From positions 1 to 55,500 of the forward strand of contig DXHA01000061.1 in assembly GCA_019113675.1 (NCBI GenBank): DNA of 55,500 nt, given 5' to 3'. Below, piece after piece: positions 43,124 to 52,365 of this stretch. A model generated the notes under the pieces. That model made no database searches, was not told the origin of the DNA, and worked only from the letters and a program-made list of their open reading frames with translations. The DNA comes from Candidatus Yaniella excrementigallinarum. GTDB lineage: Bacteria; Actinomycetota; Actinomycetes; Actinomycetales; Micrococcaceae. Every line of letters starts with the position of its first letter. Position 1 is the first letter of the stretch. The position numbers were made by a program, and so were the translations under genes.

Positions 43124-44383
43124 ATGACCGCAGCAAAAGACGTTTTAGTTGCCGGCGCAGGACTTATTGGCTTATGCACGGCATACTCATTGGCCCGTGC
43201 GGGCCACCGCGTCACACTGATCGATAAAGAAGAAGTTGGTTCGGGAGCCGCTCGCGGCAATGCCGGCGAGATTACTCCGATTCAGGTCACCCCGATGCCG
43301 GAGCCGGAACAACTGACAGAAATTTTCAAGGGTGTCACTACTCGTCGGCATTATCTCAATATTGCTCCGGTAGCGATGCCTTTATTGTCGGCCTTCGGCG
43401 CCGGTTTCATCTACAACACCATTCCCGCCAAAGTTCGGCAGAACACTCGTAACTTAGACCAGCTAGTGCGCGGTGCTTTTGCTGCATTTGATTCCTACCA
43501 TGACGATGGCATTTCGCTAGACGGCGGCGGGTACGGGTTTTTAAACAGTCACGTTTCCGTAGATGCCTTACAGAAATTTCGTGACAACCAGGTCCAGCGT
43601 GCAGAAATGTTTGGCATGCAACTGCCAGGCCAAATCATGCTCGACAGCGACCTACACGATTTCGAACCAGTACTTGATGACCATGTGCGCGCCGGCTTCG
43701 TGGCTCCCACTGAGCGCTACATTGATCCTCGACTCTTTGTCGATGAGCTGCACGATAAACTCGTTGAACTTGGCGTTGAGATCCTTGAACATACTGAATT
43801 AGTCGGCATCGACAACTCCACTGCCACCTTACGCAGCGCAGCAGGCGAGAATAAGCGTGGTTTTGATAAAGCAATTGTCGCCTTGGGGGCTTGGACTACT
43901 CCATCAGTTGATGGGCTTTCCGAAACTCGTTCGGCTTTTGTCACCTCCGGTACGGGATACTCATTCCACGTCAAGCCAGACCGGTTGCCGGGGTACCTGC
44001 TAGCATCAATCGATCGTAAGACCATCGGTGTGCCAATGTCTGGCGAACTTCGAGTTGTAGGTCTGATGGATTTCTCATCTCAGATCCAGCAATTTTCCAA
44101 ACATCGCGTGGAGCATTTAGCCAAACAGGCTGCCGGTTTTATGAAAGGTATTGGTGACAAACCGCGCTTTGATGAATGGACTGGCCCGCGCCCAATGACG
44201 CCCAATGGCCTACCTGTCATCTCACCAATGAAACAGCATCCAAATGTCATTGTGGCAAGCGGTCACAATATGCACGGTCTGTCGTTAGGCCCGGTCACCG
44301 CCGAAGTTGTGGTTTCACTGGTTGAGGGGAACCCTGGCGTTGTTGCCGGTTCAACAATCGATATGAAACCGTTCGCGTTATAA
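43124..44383 (+). CDS. FAD-dependent D-amino acid dehydrogenase-like oxidoreductase
   Basis: This 419-aa DAO-fold enzyme resembles DadA. The N-terminal FAD motif is DVLVAGAGLIGLCTAYSLAR followed by the acidic VTLIDKEEVGSG. GNAGEITPIQ matches the GNAG of DadA-type enzymes, and the C-terminal NVIVASGHNMHGLSLGPVTA is the usual end of the family. I choose ATG 43124 with GGAAGGA 8 nt upstream; GTG 43118 is too close to that site. Its stop is 1 nt from that of the convergent aminotransferase. Amino-acid use is likely; the exact substrate is not. Confidence 0.88.
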   Translation: MTAAKDVLVAGAGLIGLCTAYSLARAGHRVTLIDKEEVGSGAARGNAGEITPIQVTPMPEPEQLTEIFKGVTTRRHYLNIAPVAMPLLSAFGAGFIYNTIPAKVRQNTRNLDQLVRGAFAAFDSYHDDGISLDGGGYGFLNSHVSVDALQKFRDNQVQRAEMFGMQLPGQIMLDSDLHDFEPVLDDHVRAGFVAPTERYIDPRLFVDELHDKLVELGVEILEHTELVGIDNSTATLRSAAGENKRGFDKAIVALGAWTTPSVDGLSETRSAFVTSGTGYSFHVKPDRLPGYLLASIDRKTIGVPMSGELRVVGLMDFSSQIQQFSKHRVEHLAKQAAGFMKGIGDKPRFDEWTGPRPMTPNGLPVISPMKQHPNVIVASGHNMHGLSLGPVTAEVVVSLVEGNPGVVAGSTIDMKPFAL

Positions 44384-44384
44384 C

Positions 44385-45494
44385 CTAGTTGGCAAGCTGT
44401 TGGGCGAAGTCGGTAGCTATCTGGATGAGCCGGTCATTAGCTTCGACTTCGCCAACAGTAACCCGCACTCCTTCTGGAGCGAAGGCACGCACTGAGAGCG
44501 CTTGTGCTTCGCATGCGTCAGCGAATGCTTGGGTTTGTTCACCAAGTGGCAACCAAACAAAGTTCGCCTGCGTATCAGGCGGGCGGTAACCCAGTTCATT
44601 TAGCGCCTGCCACACCCTGTCGCGCTCCACCACGACTTTTTCGGTATTATGCATAACCTCATCCATATTGGACATAGAGGCATACGCTGCTTCAGCAGCT
44701 AGTGACGACGTTGCAAACGGTGGATGAATAACCTTCAGCGGCTCTGAAATCTGTGGGGGAGCTACCGCGTATCCCACCCGGAGATTTGCCAAGCCGTGAG
44801 CTTTGGAAAACGTGCGCAGCACCGCAACATTTGCGTAGTCGCGGTACATTTGGACACCATCTACGGCGTTATCGCGGCGGATAAATTCGGTGTAAGCCTC
44901 ATCAATGACCACCAAAATATCTTTGGGCACCTGTTCGATAAACGCCCGAACCGCCTGCTCGGTCAACACGGTACCGGTTGGGTTATTTGGCGTACACAAC
45001 ATCACCATGCGGGTGCGCTTGGTGATCGCCGCCAACATGGCATCTAAATCTAACTCAGCATTGGCAGTTAGCGGGACCATCACATCTTTAGCTCCCGCGG
45101 TGCGGATAACAATTGGGTAGGCCTCAAAGGACCGCCACGGAATAATGACTTCGTCTTCAACACCGTCATCACCGGTGCCAGCAAATGTTTGAATCAGGGC
45201 GGTCAGTACACCTAATGAACCGGCGCCCACGGTGATGTCTTCGGCAGGGACGTCGTAAGTTTCGCTAATGAGATTACGTAACTGCCCATAGGTAGTTTCT
45301 GGATAGCGCTGCACCGACTCCGCCGTCGCGGCAGTAATGATCGCATCGGTTGCCGCTTTAATAGGTGCGTAAGGATTTTCGTTAGATGCCAACTTATACG
45401 GCACAACGCCCGGGTTTTCAGTCGGTGGTTTGCCAGCCTGATAAGCCGGTAATTTCTTTAGCACAGTGCGCGGGTAAACAGCTGAAGAATCCAT
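44385..45494 (-). CDS. HisC-like class I/II aminotransferase
   Basis: This 369-aa PLP aminotransferase of the histidinol-phosphate/aromatic-amino-acid type has VPYKLASNENPYAP, VTVGAGSLGVL, LCTPNNPTGTVL, DEAYTEFIR and the PLP lysine in LRTFSKAHGLANLRVGYAVA. HisC and the actinobacterial aromatic aminotransferase Pat share these motifs and I cannot separate them here; no his genes are nearby, which favours a Pat-like role. A TAGACT box ends 6 nt before its ATG, suggesting leaderless translation. Confidence 0.9.
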   Translation of the reverse strand: MDSSAVYPRTVLKKLPAYQAGKPPTENPGVVPYKLASNENPYAPIKAATDAIITAATAESVQRYPETTYGQLRNLISETYDVPAEDITVGAGSLGVLTALIQTFAGTGDDGVEDEVIIPWRSFEAYPIVIRTAGAKDVMVPLTANAELDLDAMLAAITKRTRMVMLCTPNNPTGTVLTEQAVRAFIEQVPKDILVVIDEAYTEFIRRDNAVDGVQMYRDYANVAVLRTFSKAHGLANLRVGYAVAPPQISEPLKVIHPPFATSSLAAEAAYASMSNMDEVMHNTEKVVVERDRVWQALNELGYRPPDTQANFVWLPLGEQTQAFADACEAQALSVRAFAPEGVRVTVGEVEANDRLIQIATDFAQQLAN

Positions 45495-45506
45495 GCGGCT
45501 AGTCTA
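45495..45506 (-). promoter_or_regulatory. Putative leaderless promoter of the HisC-like gene
   Basis: On the minus strand TAGACT (45501-45506) ends 6 nt before the ATG at 45494, with no ribosome site. Confidence 0.4.
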
Positions 45507-45532
45507 GCGATTCTTGCGTCTTCTCGGTGTAC

Positions 45533-46255
45533 TTATCCTGCCGCACCGAGTCTGGCCAAAATGGTTCCCGCACCTTGATGCAAGGTTGCCGCGATACGTT
45601 GTTCGTCTAAAACTTGCCGTGGATACACCACCGCCAGCGCTGCTGGTAATTGCCCCTGGGCCATCAGCGGTACCGCAACCGAACTGACCCCCGGGATAAC
45701 TTCATCGGAAGACGACGCGAACCCATCGTTTAGCGCCTGTTCAAGGTCGCTGCATGCTTTGCCAGAAAGTTCCAATCCTTCGATGTCACCACGCTGCTGC
45801 GCACTAAGTCCAGAAAGCAAGGCGATGCCCGGGGCACCACGGTCCAGATGATGCCGAGTTCCTGGATGCTGCGTCAGGGCGTGTGAGGTAGTGGCCTCCA
45901 CGGTTACCAGCGTGAAACAATCAGCCCCCTGGGCAACCGCAATAAAACACGACATACCGAGTTCGTCGGCGATTTTTGTCATCACTGGTAAACCGACGGC
46001 CTGCAAAGAATTTTCCACTCCACGGGCCAAATTAGTCAGACCGGCGGCCGGATGGATCTTGCCGGCCTCATCTCGACGCACCAGGTAGTGGGCCTCCAGC
46101 GTCCGCAACAAACGATAGGCCGCGGAGCGATGCACCCCTAAATGCTGGGCCACCTCGCCAATACTCGGCGCAACATCTGCAGCGCAGACCACTTCCAACA
46201 GTTCAATTCCGCGCGACAGCGTCAGCGAAAGGCTTCCGGCAGCGTTATCAGACAT
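45533..46255 (-). CDS. IclR family transcriptional regulator
   Basis: This 240-aa regulator has an N-terminal winged helix (LSRGIELLEVVCAADVAPSI, then VAQHLGVHRSAAYRLLRTLE). A C-terminal IclR effector domain follows with RGAPGIALLSGLSA and SSVAVPLMAQGQLPAALAVV. GGGAAGG precedes the ATG at 46255. It is divergent from the monooxygenase at 46399, with inverted GAAC/GTTC sites between them. IclR proteins commonly control aromatic-acid genes, so it probably controls that enzyme in response to an aromatic ligand. Confidence 0.92.
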   Translation of the reverse strand: MSDNAAGSLSLTLSRGIELLEVVCAADVAPSIGEVAQHLGVHRSAAYRLLRTLEAHYLVRRDEAGKIHPAAGLTNLARGVENSLQAVGLPVMTKIADELGMSCFIAVAQGADCFTLVTVEATTSHALTQHPGTRHHLDRGAPGIALLSGLSAQQRGDIEGLELSGKACSDLEQALNDGFASSSDEVIPGVSSVAVPLMAQGQLPAALAVVYPRQVLDEQRIAATLHQGAGTILARLGAAG

Positions 46256-46318
46256 CGCACCTTCCCAGCAATCGGATTTGTCTTTGTACACCTATCGTGT
46301 GTAGGCTCACACCCAATA

Positions 46319-46354
46319 GTTCACTAATCGAACATCTTGTTCAAATATAGAACA
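46319..46354. promoter_or_regulatory. Putative IclR operator
   Basis: Overlapping inverted sites, GTTC-N7-GAAC (46319-46333) and GAACA-N3-TGTTC (46330-46342), are followed by another GAACA at 46350-46354. The two GAACA copies are 20 nt apart, about two helical turns. They lie between the IclR gene and the monooxygenase. Confidence 0.5.
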
Positions 46355-46398
46355 TACACAGTTTCTTCGAGAGTTGCGAACCGCACAGGAGCTTAGCC

Positions 46399-48294
46399 AT
46401 GCAATTTCACCATCACGGATATCTGTCGACCGAACCGCGCGAGAAACCAGCCGCGGGCATCGGTCTAGACCGCCCGGATGAACTGCCAGACACCATGGAC
46501 GTGATGATCGTTGGTTCAGGCCCTGCCGGTATGACAACCGCTGCAACGCTATCTTCTTACCCGGATGTCCACACCCGTTTGATCGAGCGCCGCGACGGTC
46601 GACTAGAGCTTGGCCAGGCCGACGGTATTCAAGCTCGCTCGGTCGAAACTTTCGATTATTTCGGCTTTGCCGAGCGCATTATTTCTGAGGCCTATTGGCT
46701 TACAGAAATGAATTTCTGGAACCCTGACGAAGAAAATCCAGAAAATATTATTCGCACCTCTCGCACCTTGGATGACCCAACTGGTGTTTCTGAGTTTCCG
46801 CACCTGATCGTCAACCAGGCCCGTGTACTGGACTATTTCGCCGAATTTGCCGAACTGTCTCCATCCCGGATGAAACCAGATTTTGGCTATAAATTTGTTT
46901 CTCAGACCATCGATGAGGACCATGAGTACCCCATCGAAGTTACCTTGGAGATCACTACCGGGCCGAAGCAAGGTGAAACCCGCAAGGTTCGTACTAAGTA
47001 TCTGGTTGGCTCTGACGGCGCACACTCCCCGGTTCGTCAATCCATCGGCCGCCACCCCATCGGTGACAAATCCGACCACGCATGGGGTGTTATGGATGTC
47101 CTGGTTGAAACGGATTTCCCAGATATTCGCACCAAATGTGCTATCCAGTCCCATGATGGCGGCTCCATCCTGCTCATTCCACGCGAAGGTGGCTACCTGG
47201 TTCGCTTCTACGTGGATCTTGGTGCGGTGGACCCTAACGATGGTGGTGCCGTTCGGAAGACCCCGCTGGAAGAAATCATCCGTCACGCCAACGAAATCCT
47301 GCATCCATATACTATCGATGTGAAAAACGTTGCTTGGTGGTCGATCTACGAAGTTGGTCACCGTGTGACCGATAAGTTTGATGACGTCGACGATGGCAAG
47401 GAAAACGAAAAGAACCCACGAATTTTTGTCACCGGCGACGCCTGCCACACCCACTCAGCAAAGGCCGGTCAGGGTATGAACGTGTCCATTCAGGACGGTT
47501 TTAATCTCGGTTGGAAAATCGGCCAGGTCCTCTCCGGCTACTCGGATCCTTCGCTTTTGCATACCTATTCGGGTGAGCGTCAGGAAGTTGCTCAGAATTT
47601 GATCGACTTCGACAAGGAATGGTCCAGCCTGATGGCTGCCAAACCTGAAGAGTTACCTTCGAAAGACTATGTTGCTGAGTTCTATCTCAAGACCTTCGAG
47701 TTCCCTGCTGGTTTCATGACCGAATACAAACCTTCAGAGCTGACCACTGATACCGTCCACCAAGACTTGGCCAAGGGTTATGAAATTGGCAAGCGCTTCA
47801 AATCCGCCAAAGTCTCGCGGGTTTCGGATACCAACCCGTTGCACCTGGGCCACTTGCATGAAGCTGATGGTCGCTGGCGCATTTATGTCTTCGGGGATCA
47901 GCATGCCCCGGCAGATAGTAAAAATAAAGCGAACGTCTTTGGTGAATGGTTAGGCAACGATGCCAACTCGCCAGTAGTCAAATACACCCGCAAGAACACC
48001 GATGTTAATAGTTTATTCGACGTCAAGGTTATCTATCAGCAGCCCAAAGAAGACGTCGAGCTGATGCAGACACCGCGGATATATCGCCCGATTGTTGGTC
48101 GCTACCGGGTCAGCGACGTCAACAATGTCTTCGCTGTGCTAACTGATGACAATATCTTCGAAGCGCGCGAGATCTCCGGCGACGGGGCCATCGTAGTGGT
48201 TCGTCCTGACGGCTATATTTCAACCGTGCAGCCGCTTGACGCTACCGATGCGATCGCTGAGTTCTTCGATGGTATCTTCACCGCCCAGAACTAA
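46399..48294 (+). CDS. FAD-dependent aromatic hydroxylase (3-hydroxybenzoate 4-monooxygenase-like)
   Basis: This 631-aa flavoprotein monooxygenase of the phenol-hydroxylase/MobA type begins MQFHHHGYLSTEP, close to the N-terminus of 3-hydroxybenzoate 4-hydroxylase. The FAD motif is VMIVGSGPAGMTTAATL. The DG motif is LVGSDGAHSPVR, and the second FAD motif is FVTGDACHTHSAKAGQGMNV with QDGFNLGWK. A C-terminal thioredoxin-like domain runs from about residue 450 (WRIYVFGDQHAP). The reaction would be NADPH- and O2-dependent hydroxylation of 3-hydroxybenzoate to protocatechuate. Ring-cleavage genes are not in the window. The divergent IclR gene fits. AGGAGC precedes the ATG. Confidence 0.87.
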   Translation: MQFHHHGYLSTEPREKPAAGIGLDRPDELPDTMDVMIVGSGPAGMTTAATLSSYPDVHTRLIERRDGRLELGQADGIQARSVETFDYFGFAERIISEAYWLTEMNFWNPDEENPENIIRTSRTLDDPTGVSEFPHLIVNQARVLDYFAEFAELSPSRMKPDFGYKFVSQTIDEDHEYPIEVTLEITTGPKQGETRKVRTKYLVGSDGAHSPVRQSIGRHPIGDKSDHAWGVMDVLVETDFPDIRTKCAIQSHDGGSILLIPREGGYLVRFYVDLGAVDPNDGGAVRKTPLEEIIRHANEILHPYTIDVKNVAWWSIYEVGHRVTDKFDDVDDGKENEKNPRIFVTGDACHTHSAKAGQGMNVSIQDGFNLGWKIGQVLSGYSDPSLLHTYSGERQEVAQNLIDFDKEWSSLMAAKPEELPSKDYVAEFYLKTFEFPAGFMTEYKPSELTTDTVHQDLAKGYEIGKRFKSAKVSRVSDTNPLHLGHLHEADGRWRIYVFGDQHAPADSKNKANVFGEWLGNDANSPVVKYTRKNTDVNSLFDVKVIYQQPKEDVELMQTPRIYRPIVGRYRVSDVNNVFAVLTDDNIFEAREISGDGAIVVVRPDGYISTVQPLDATDAIAEFFDGIFTAQN

Positions 48295-48312
48295 ACCGTA
48301 GTGATTGAAATG

Positions 48313-48341
48313 ACCGGTGGCATCTGTTGGGTGCTACCGGT
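48313..48341 (+). terminator. Terminator after the monooxygenase
   Basis: A 10-bp stem (48313-48322 with 48332-48341, one G-U pair), a 9-nt loop and a run of T form a good intrinsic terminator 18 nt after the stop. Confidence 0.85.
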
Positions 48342-48362
48342 TTTTCGTGGCAAGATGTTTTT

Positions 48363-48764
48363 ATGAGTTACCTTCTACGAACCTTGGTTACCGCAGCATC
48401 TTTTTGGGTTGCGCTCTGGATCCTTCCGGGTATGGAGCTGACCGCAGACGTTGGTGTGCCCAGCACTGGGGAATCAATCGTCGCACTACTGATCATCTCG
48501 GTGGTCTTTGGGCTGATCAACGCCGTGATTCGTCCAATTGTCAGCTTCTTATCTTTACCGGTCACCTGTCTGACCTTGGGCCTGTTCACACTGGTTATTA
48601 ATGCTGCGATGCTGTGGTTAACCGTATGGATCACCTCGTTTTTGCCCGTCCATGTGCTAATCGATACCTTCTTCTGGACCACTATTCTGGCGGCCTTGAT
48701 CATTGCCATTGTTTCCACTATCGTGAACCGGCTTATAGCCTCGGTGACACCACTAAACCCCTAA
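48363..48764 (+). CDS. PF04020-type four-helix membrane protein ('phage holin family')
   Basis: This 133-aa protein has four membrane helices. VVFGLINAVIRPIVSFLSLP and LTLGLFTLVINAAMLWLTVW are the classic signature of this family (often labelled phage holin or YvlD-like). It is a common chromosomal protein and no phage genes are nearby. The start at 48363 follows a terminator directly and has no good ribosome site; a longer frame to 48327 overlaps the terminator stem. Function unknown. Confidence 0.85.
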   Translation: MSYLLRTLVTAASFWVALWILPGMELTADVGVPSTGESIVALLIISVVFGLINAVIRPIVSFLSLPVTCLTLGLFTLVINAAMLWLTVWITSFLPVHVLIDTFFWTTILAALIIAIVSTIVNRLIASVTPLNP

Positions 48765-50284
48765 AGACGAGAAATAGTACCGGTAAGCCACTGGTCTACG
48801 GGACGCACGGAAATCATGTTGTGTCTATTGTCTGCACGTGGTGTATCCATGCGGCCTAGACCCTCGATTGGATGCTGCGTGGGTGTGGCTGGTTGGCGGT
48901 CCAGATGAAACTGTTGAATCGCCACGGCCCCACCCATTTTTGTGTCGATCGTATTCAAGGGAAGCTGGGTCGCGGCGCGGATTGAAGGATCTCGCAACGC
49001 CTCATCCAGCTGATGGTCGATCAGCCCTAAGTTATGTTCGGCACCAAAAATCCCTGCGTCAACCTCATGATCCGGGTACCCTGCGACTTGAATCGTAGTC
49101 CGGTTTAATCGCGGTTCATTGCTGGCACCGGTAAACGCCGGGACCTTATCGTGTTCATGCTCGATGTGGATAAAATTTGTGTTCATATCGTCGCTGTCTC
49201 GGTGACCAGTGTATGCCGCCGCCGTAAACACATCCGATACATTATATTTGCCCTTAAGTTTTTCTCCCACCCCCACATTCATCGCGTGGGCGCCACCTTG
49301 GCTGTAGCCCATCGGGATAACGGTGGCACCTGCCGGAACCCCGGCCTGGGCCAAAATATCCATTGTCGCTGTTTCTACATGCGGTGAATCTGCTGCCGAG
49401 GATTCAACAAACCCGGTAGCCCCAAATGCGGCATTATCGGCTAAAAATCCTATCGCCCCGTCTGTATCCCCCATCGGGGTAGTTCCCGGATAAATTATTG
49501 CGTAGGCATCGCTGCCATCAGGTTGAGCCAGTTTTGCCACAGTGACAGTATCGTGATCATAAGCATAATCCTGCAGCAGTTCCATGGCCCTGGTAGAACG
49601 ATCCCCGTCTAATAGGTCGCGTTGCTGCCACCCGTCCGCACCCGGTTGCTCAGTAATATTTTTGGTGTCATACGGCGCTAAATTCAGCAGTCCGAAATGC
49701 CCAAAACTATGTGCGAGCATACCGATGGTGCGTTGGGTCGGTGGAATATCCCATAGGTTTTCATCGGCACCCCATGCCCACGACACGACGTTGCCGATAA
49801 CGTACTTCGAGCCCGGCACCATCATGTCCAGCCCCGAAAAGGCCCGTTCCACCGGGGTCCACACGGCTCCGGTTGTACCGCGCAAGGCAATTTCATAGAC
49901 CTTATTTGGCATATTGAGATCAGTCGTCACACCGACAATGCTCAACACCGCGGCCATAGGCGTTAAAGCAGCATCGACAACACTAGTTATCTGCTGTTCT
50001 GCGGTCAGGTAGGCCTGGACTGAATAGTCCACACCGGTCTTAAGCATTTCTACTTCGGCACGCATAGCCACCAAACCACTGGAAATAGCCAACGTGTTAG
50101 CCCCGATGATCGGTCCTTGCGGAGTCATGAGCGTTACACCGGCAAGCAGCCCGCCGGCGACCGTAGCCTCACCGGCCAGCCGCATCGTTTGGTCCGTAGC
50201 GTCCTGTAGATGTCCGAGACCTAAGACCAGTTCATCCAAGTTGGCCCGCCAATGGCTGGGACCGCCAATGACCGAGGCACTCAT
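48761..50284 (-). CDS. Large alpha/beta hydrolase with helical N-terminal region
   Basis: In this 507-aa protein, residues 1-110 are a helical, Ala/Leu-rich region resembling the helical heads of WXG/LXG-type secreted proteins. The rest is an alpha/beta hydrolase. The nucleophile is in IPMGYSQGGAHAM, a candidate acid is in HEHDKVPAF, and a candidate His is in FGAEHNLGLIDH. The fold is reminiscent of the DUF1023-like hydrolases associated with type VII secretion in actinobacteria. The ATG at 50284 overlaps the stop of the WXG-like gene as ATGA, so the two are coupled. There is no signal peptide. A secreted lipase/esterase or toxin role is inferred only. Confidence 0.75.
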   Translation of the reverse strand: MSASVIGGPSHWRANLDELVLGLGHLQDATDQTMRLAGEATVAGGLLAGVTLMTPQGPIIGANTLAISSGLVAMRAEVEMLKTGVDYSVQAYLTAEQQITSVVDAALTPMAAVLSIVGVTTDLNMPNKVYEIALRGTTGAVWTPVERAFSGLDMMVPGSKYVIGNVVSWAWGADENLWDIPPTQRTIGMLAHSFGHFGLLNLAPYDTKNITEQPGADGWQQRDLLDGDRSTRAMELLQDYAYDHDTVTVAKLAQPDGSDAYAIIYPGTTPMGDTDGAIGFLADNAAFGATGFVESSAADSPHVETATMDILAQAGVPAGATVIPMGYSQGGAHAMNVGVGEKLKGKYNVSDVFTAAAYTGHRDSDDMNTNFIHIEHEHDKVPAFTGASNEPRLNRTTIQVAGYPDHEVDAGIFGAEHNLGLIDHQLDEALRDPSIRAATQLPLNTIDTKMGGAVAIQQFHLDRQPATPTQHPIEGLGRMDTPRADNRHNMISVRPVDQWLTGTISRL

Positions 50285-50748
50285 GCGCACACCCGTGCCA
50301 CGGTGGCGCCGGCCGTTGTCCCGGCCGCTGTGCGGGCGGCAGCCACCAAGGATTGCAGACTCGAGATCAGTAGCCGTAGTTCATCGATCCCCTGGCTAGC
50401 TAATGTGGCTGTTTCCACCGTTGTTTGTTGCAGTGCCTGAGCTTGCTGTTGGCGTGCTGCCGTAGCCTGCCGAAACGCGTTACCTGCCGGTGACTGCCAT
50501 TCCAACTCAACAGTGATCGCAAGTTTATCGTGCACAGCCTCGATACCGACTGCCACTTCACGTAATGCTGCAACCAGTTGTTCCAGTACATCGATCTGTG
50601 CCGCTAGTAGGTTCAGCCCATTCTCGGCTACCGATGGGGTGTTAATAAAATGTTGGACTGCCGATGAGGCTTTATCGCAGGCACCACCTGCAACAAGGCC
50701 GATACCAGCCCCAATCTCAGCAAGGCTGGGAATCTGTACCAACGTCAT
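50281..50748 (-). CDS. WXG100-like helical protein
   Basis: This 155-aa, highly helical, Ala/Gln-rich protein has no signal peptide. The segment VELEWQSPAGNAFRQATAAR (about 79-98) has the W-x-S/G turn between two long helices that marks WXG100/ESAT-6-like proteins. Flanking stretches LAAQIDVLEQLVAALREVAV and LQQTTVETATLAS would form the hairpin arms. AAGGAG precedes the ATG. It is coupled to the hydrolase gene, as carriers or partners of type VII substrates often are. No EccC/EssC ATPase or other secretion gene is in the window, so export is an inference. Confidence 0.75.
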   Translation of the reverse strand: MTLVQIPSLAEIGAGIGLVAGGACDKASSAVQHFINTPSVAENGLNLLAAQIDVLEQLVAALREVAVGIEAVHDKLAITVELEWQSPAGNAFRQATAARQQQAQALQQTTVETATLASQGIDELRLLISSLQSLVAAARTAAGTTAGATVARVCA

Positions 50749-50951
50749 CGTCTTCTCCTTGATGCATTACAGGATTTGTTGCAGTGTCTGGCTCAACACT
50801 AGAAAGCCAGCGACTGCTCAGCTGCACCCAGATCCGCGCCTGTGGGTAACTTGGCGATAGCGTTATGCTGTGGAAACTGGAAAAGCCCGAGATGGAGTCA
50901 CGGACGATAAGAAAATGGCAACGAAGCTATTGCGGGTGGCACAATGAGACC

Positions 50952-52364
50952 ATGACTGATAATTTGCGTGTTCGATTGGCCGATACTGATATTCCTTTAG
51001 GACCCTTGGACGGGCGTTACCGCGGCTATGTTGCCGATTTAGTAGATCACCTTTCAGAGGCAGCACTGAACCGCAACCGAATCCACGTAGAAATTGAATG
51101 GTTCATCCACCTGGCGGATGGTCAGGTGCTGCCGGGACTGCAGCGCCTCACCGATACCCAACGTAATGGGCTGCGCGCCATCGTCACTGAATTTGATGAG
51201 GCTGCCATTGCCGAACTGGCTGAGACCGAGGCCGTCACCGTTCACGATGTCAAAGCCGTTGAATACTTCATCGTCAACCGTCTGGAAGGCCTGGGGCTTG
51301 GCTCCTGGCACTCGCTGGTACACTTTGCTTGCACCTCCGAGGACATCAATAACCTGGCCTACGCACTGGGCGTCCGTGATGCGATAACCCAGGTGTGGTT
51401 ACCGGCCGCGCAAAAAATGGTTGATGCCATCGAACAGGTCGCCAACACTGCCATAGAAACACCAATGTTGTCTCGTACCCACGGTCAACCGGCGACGCCT
51501 ACTACTTTGGGCAAAGAACTGGCTGTTTTTGTTCATCGTCTCAAACGCCAGTTACACCGCATTTCAATACAGCAGTATATGGGCAAGCTAAACGGCGCCA
51601 CCGGCACCTATGCGGCCCACGTGGCTGCCGTACCGCACGCAAACTGGCCGGTGATCGCCCAAGACTTTGTTGAAGGACTCGGACTAACTTTCAACCCATT
51701 GACGACCCAGATTGAAAACCACGACTGGATGTCCGAGCTCTACGACGACGTCGCTCGGTTCAACCAAATCCTGCACGGTTTCTGTGTCGATGTGTGGAGC
51801 TATATTTCCATCGGTTACTTTGCCCAGATTCCGGTAGAAGGTGCGACCGGTTCGTCCACCATGCCGCACAAGGTCAACCCGATTCGTTTCGAAAACGCCG
51901 AAGCAAATCTTGAACTATCCAATGCACTGTTGAATTCATTGGGCACAACACTGATCGAATCCCGCTGGCAACGCGATCTTACTGATTCCACGTCCCAGCG
52001 CAATATCGGTGTTGCCCTGGGACACTCCCTGCTCGCCATGCATAATGTGACGCGTGGTATGGGTCAGTTAGATGTTGCCGAAGAAGCCCTGGCCGCCGAT
52101 TTGGAAACCAACTGGGAAGTGTTAGGCGAAGCAATCCAAACGATCATGCGCGCTGAGGCTATCGCCGGCACCCCTGGGATGGAAAACCCTTATGAGCGGC
52201 TCAAAGATCTCACCCGCGGCCATCGGGTCGACGCCCAGCGCATGCGCGAATTTGTTGCCGAACTTGGCCTTTCGGAAGCTGCCGAGCAGCGCCTAAAAGA
52301 TCTCACCCCGCAGACTTACACCGGCCTAGCCGCCGAACTAGCCCGCGAGCAGCTCGACCAGTAG
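50952..52364 (+). CDS. purB: Adenylosuccinate lyase
   Basis: This 470-aa fumarase-superfamily enzyme makes AMP from adenylosuccinate and cleaves SAICAR in purine synthesis. The family signature is GSSTMPHKVNPIRFEN, with LSRTHGQPATPTTLGKELAV, the N-terminal IPLGPLDGRYRGYV and CTSEDINNLAYAL. These features place it in the longer E. coli-like PurB class. The ATG at 50952 has no ribosome site; a CACAAT box 6 nt upstream may make it leaderless. A frame extending to 50865 is not family-like. It ends at a short hairpin. Confidence 0.95.
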   Translation: MTDNLRVRLADTDIPLGPLDGRYRGYVADLVDHLSEAALNRNRIHVEIEWFIHLADGQVLPGLQRLTDTQRNGLRAIVTEFDEAAIAELAETEAVTVHDVKAVEYFIVNRLEGLGLGSWHSLVHFACTSEDINNLAYALGVRDAITQVWLPAAQKMVDAIEQVANTAIETPMLSRTHGQPATPTTLGKELAVFVHRLKRQLHRISIQQYMGKLNGATGTYAAHVAAVPHANWPVIAQDFVEGLGLTFNPLTTQIENHDWMSELYDDVARFNQILHGFCVDVWSYISIGYFAQIPVEGATGSSTMPHKVNPIRFENAEANLELSNALLNSLGTTLIESRWQRDLTDSTSQRNIGVALGHSLLAMHNVTRGMGQLDVAEEALAADLETNWEVLGEAIQTIMRAEAIAGTPGMENPYERLKDLTRGHRVDAQRMREFVAELGLSEAAEQRLKDLTPQTYTGLAAELAREQLDQ

Positions 52365-52365
52365 A

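Noticed and set aside
46603-47454. A 283-codon open frame antisense to the monooxygenase.
   Set aside because: It mirrors codon bias of the real gene and shows no motifs; the plus-strand FAD motifs are unmistakable.
48363-48764. The 'holin family' label as evidence for a prophage.
   Set aside because: This PF04020-type protein is a normal chromosomal membrane protein, and no integrase, lysin, capsid or attachment site is seen nearby.
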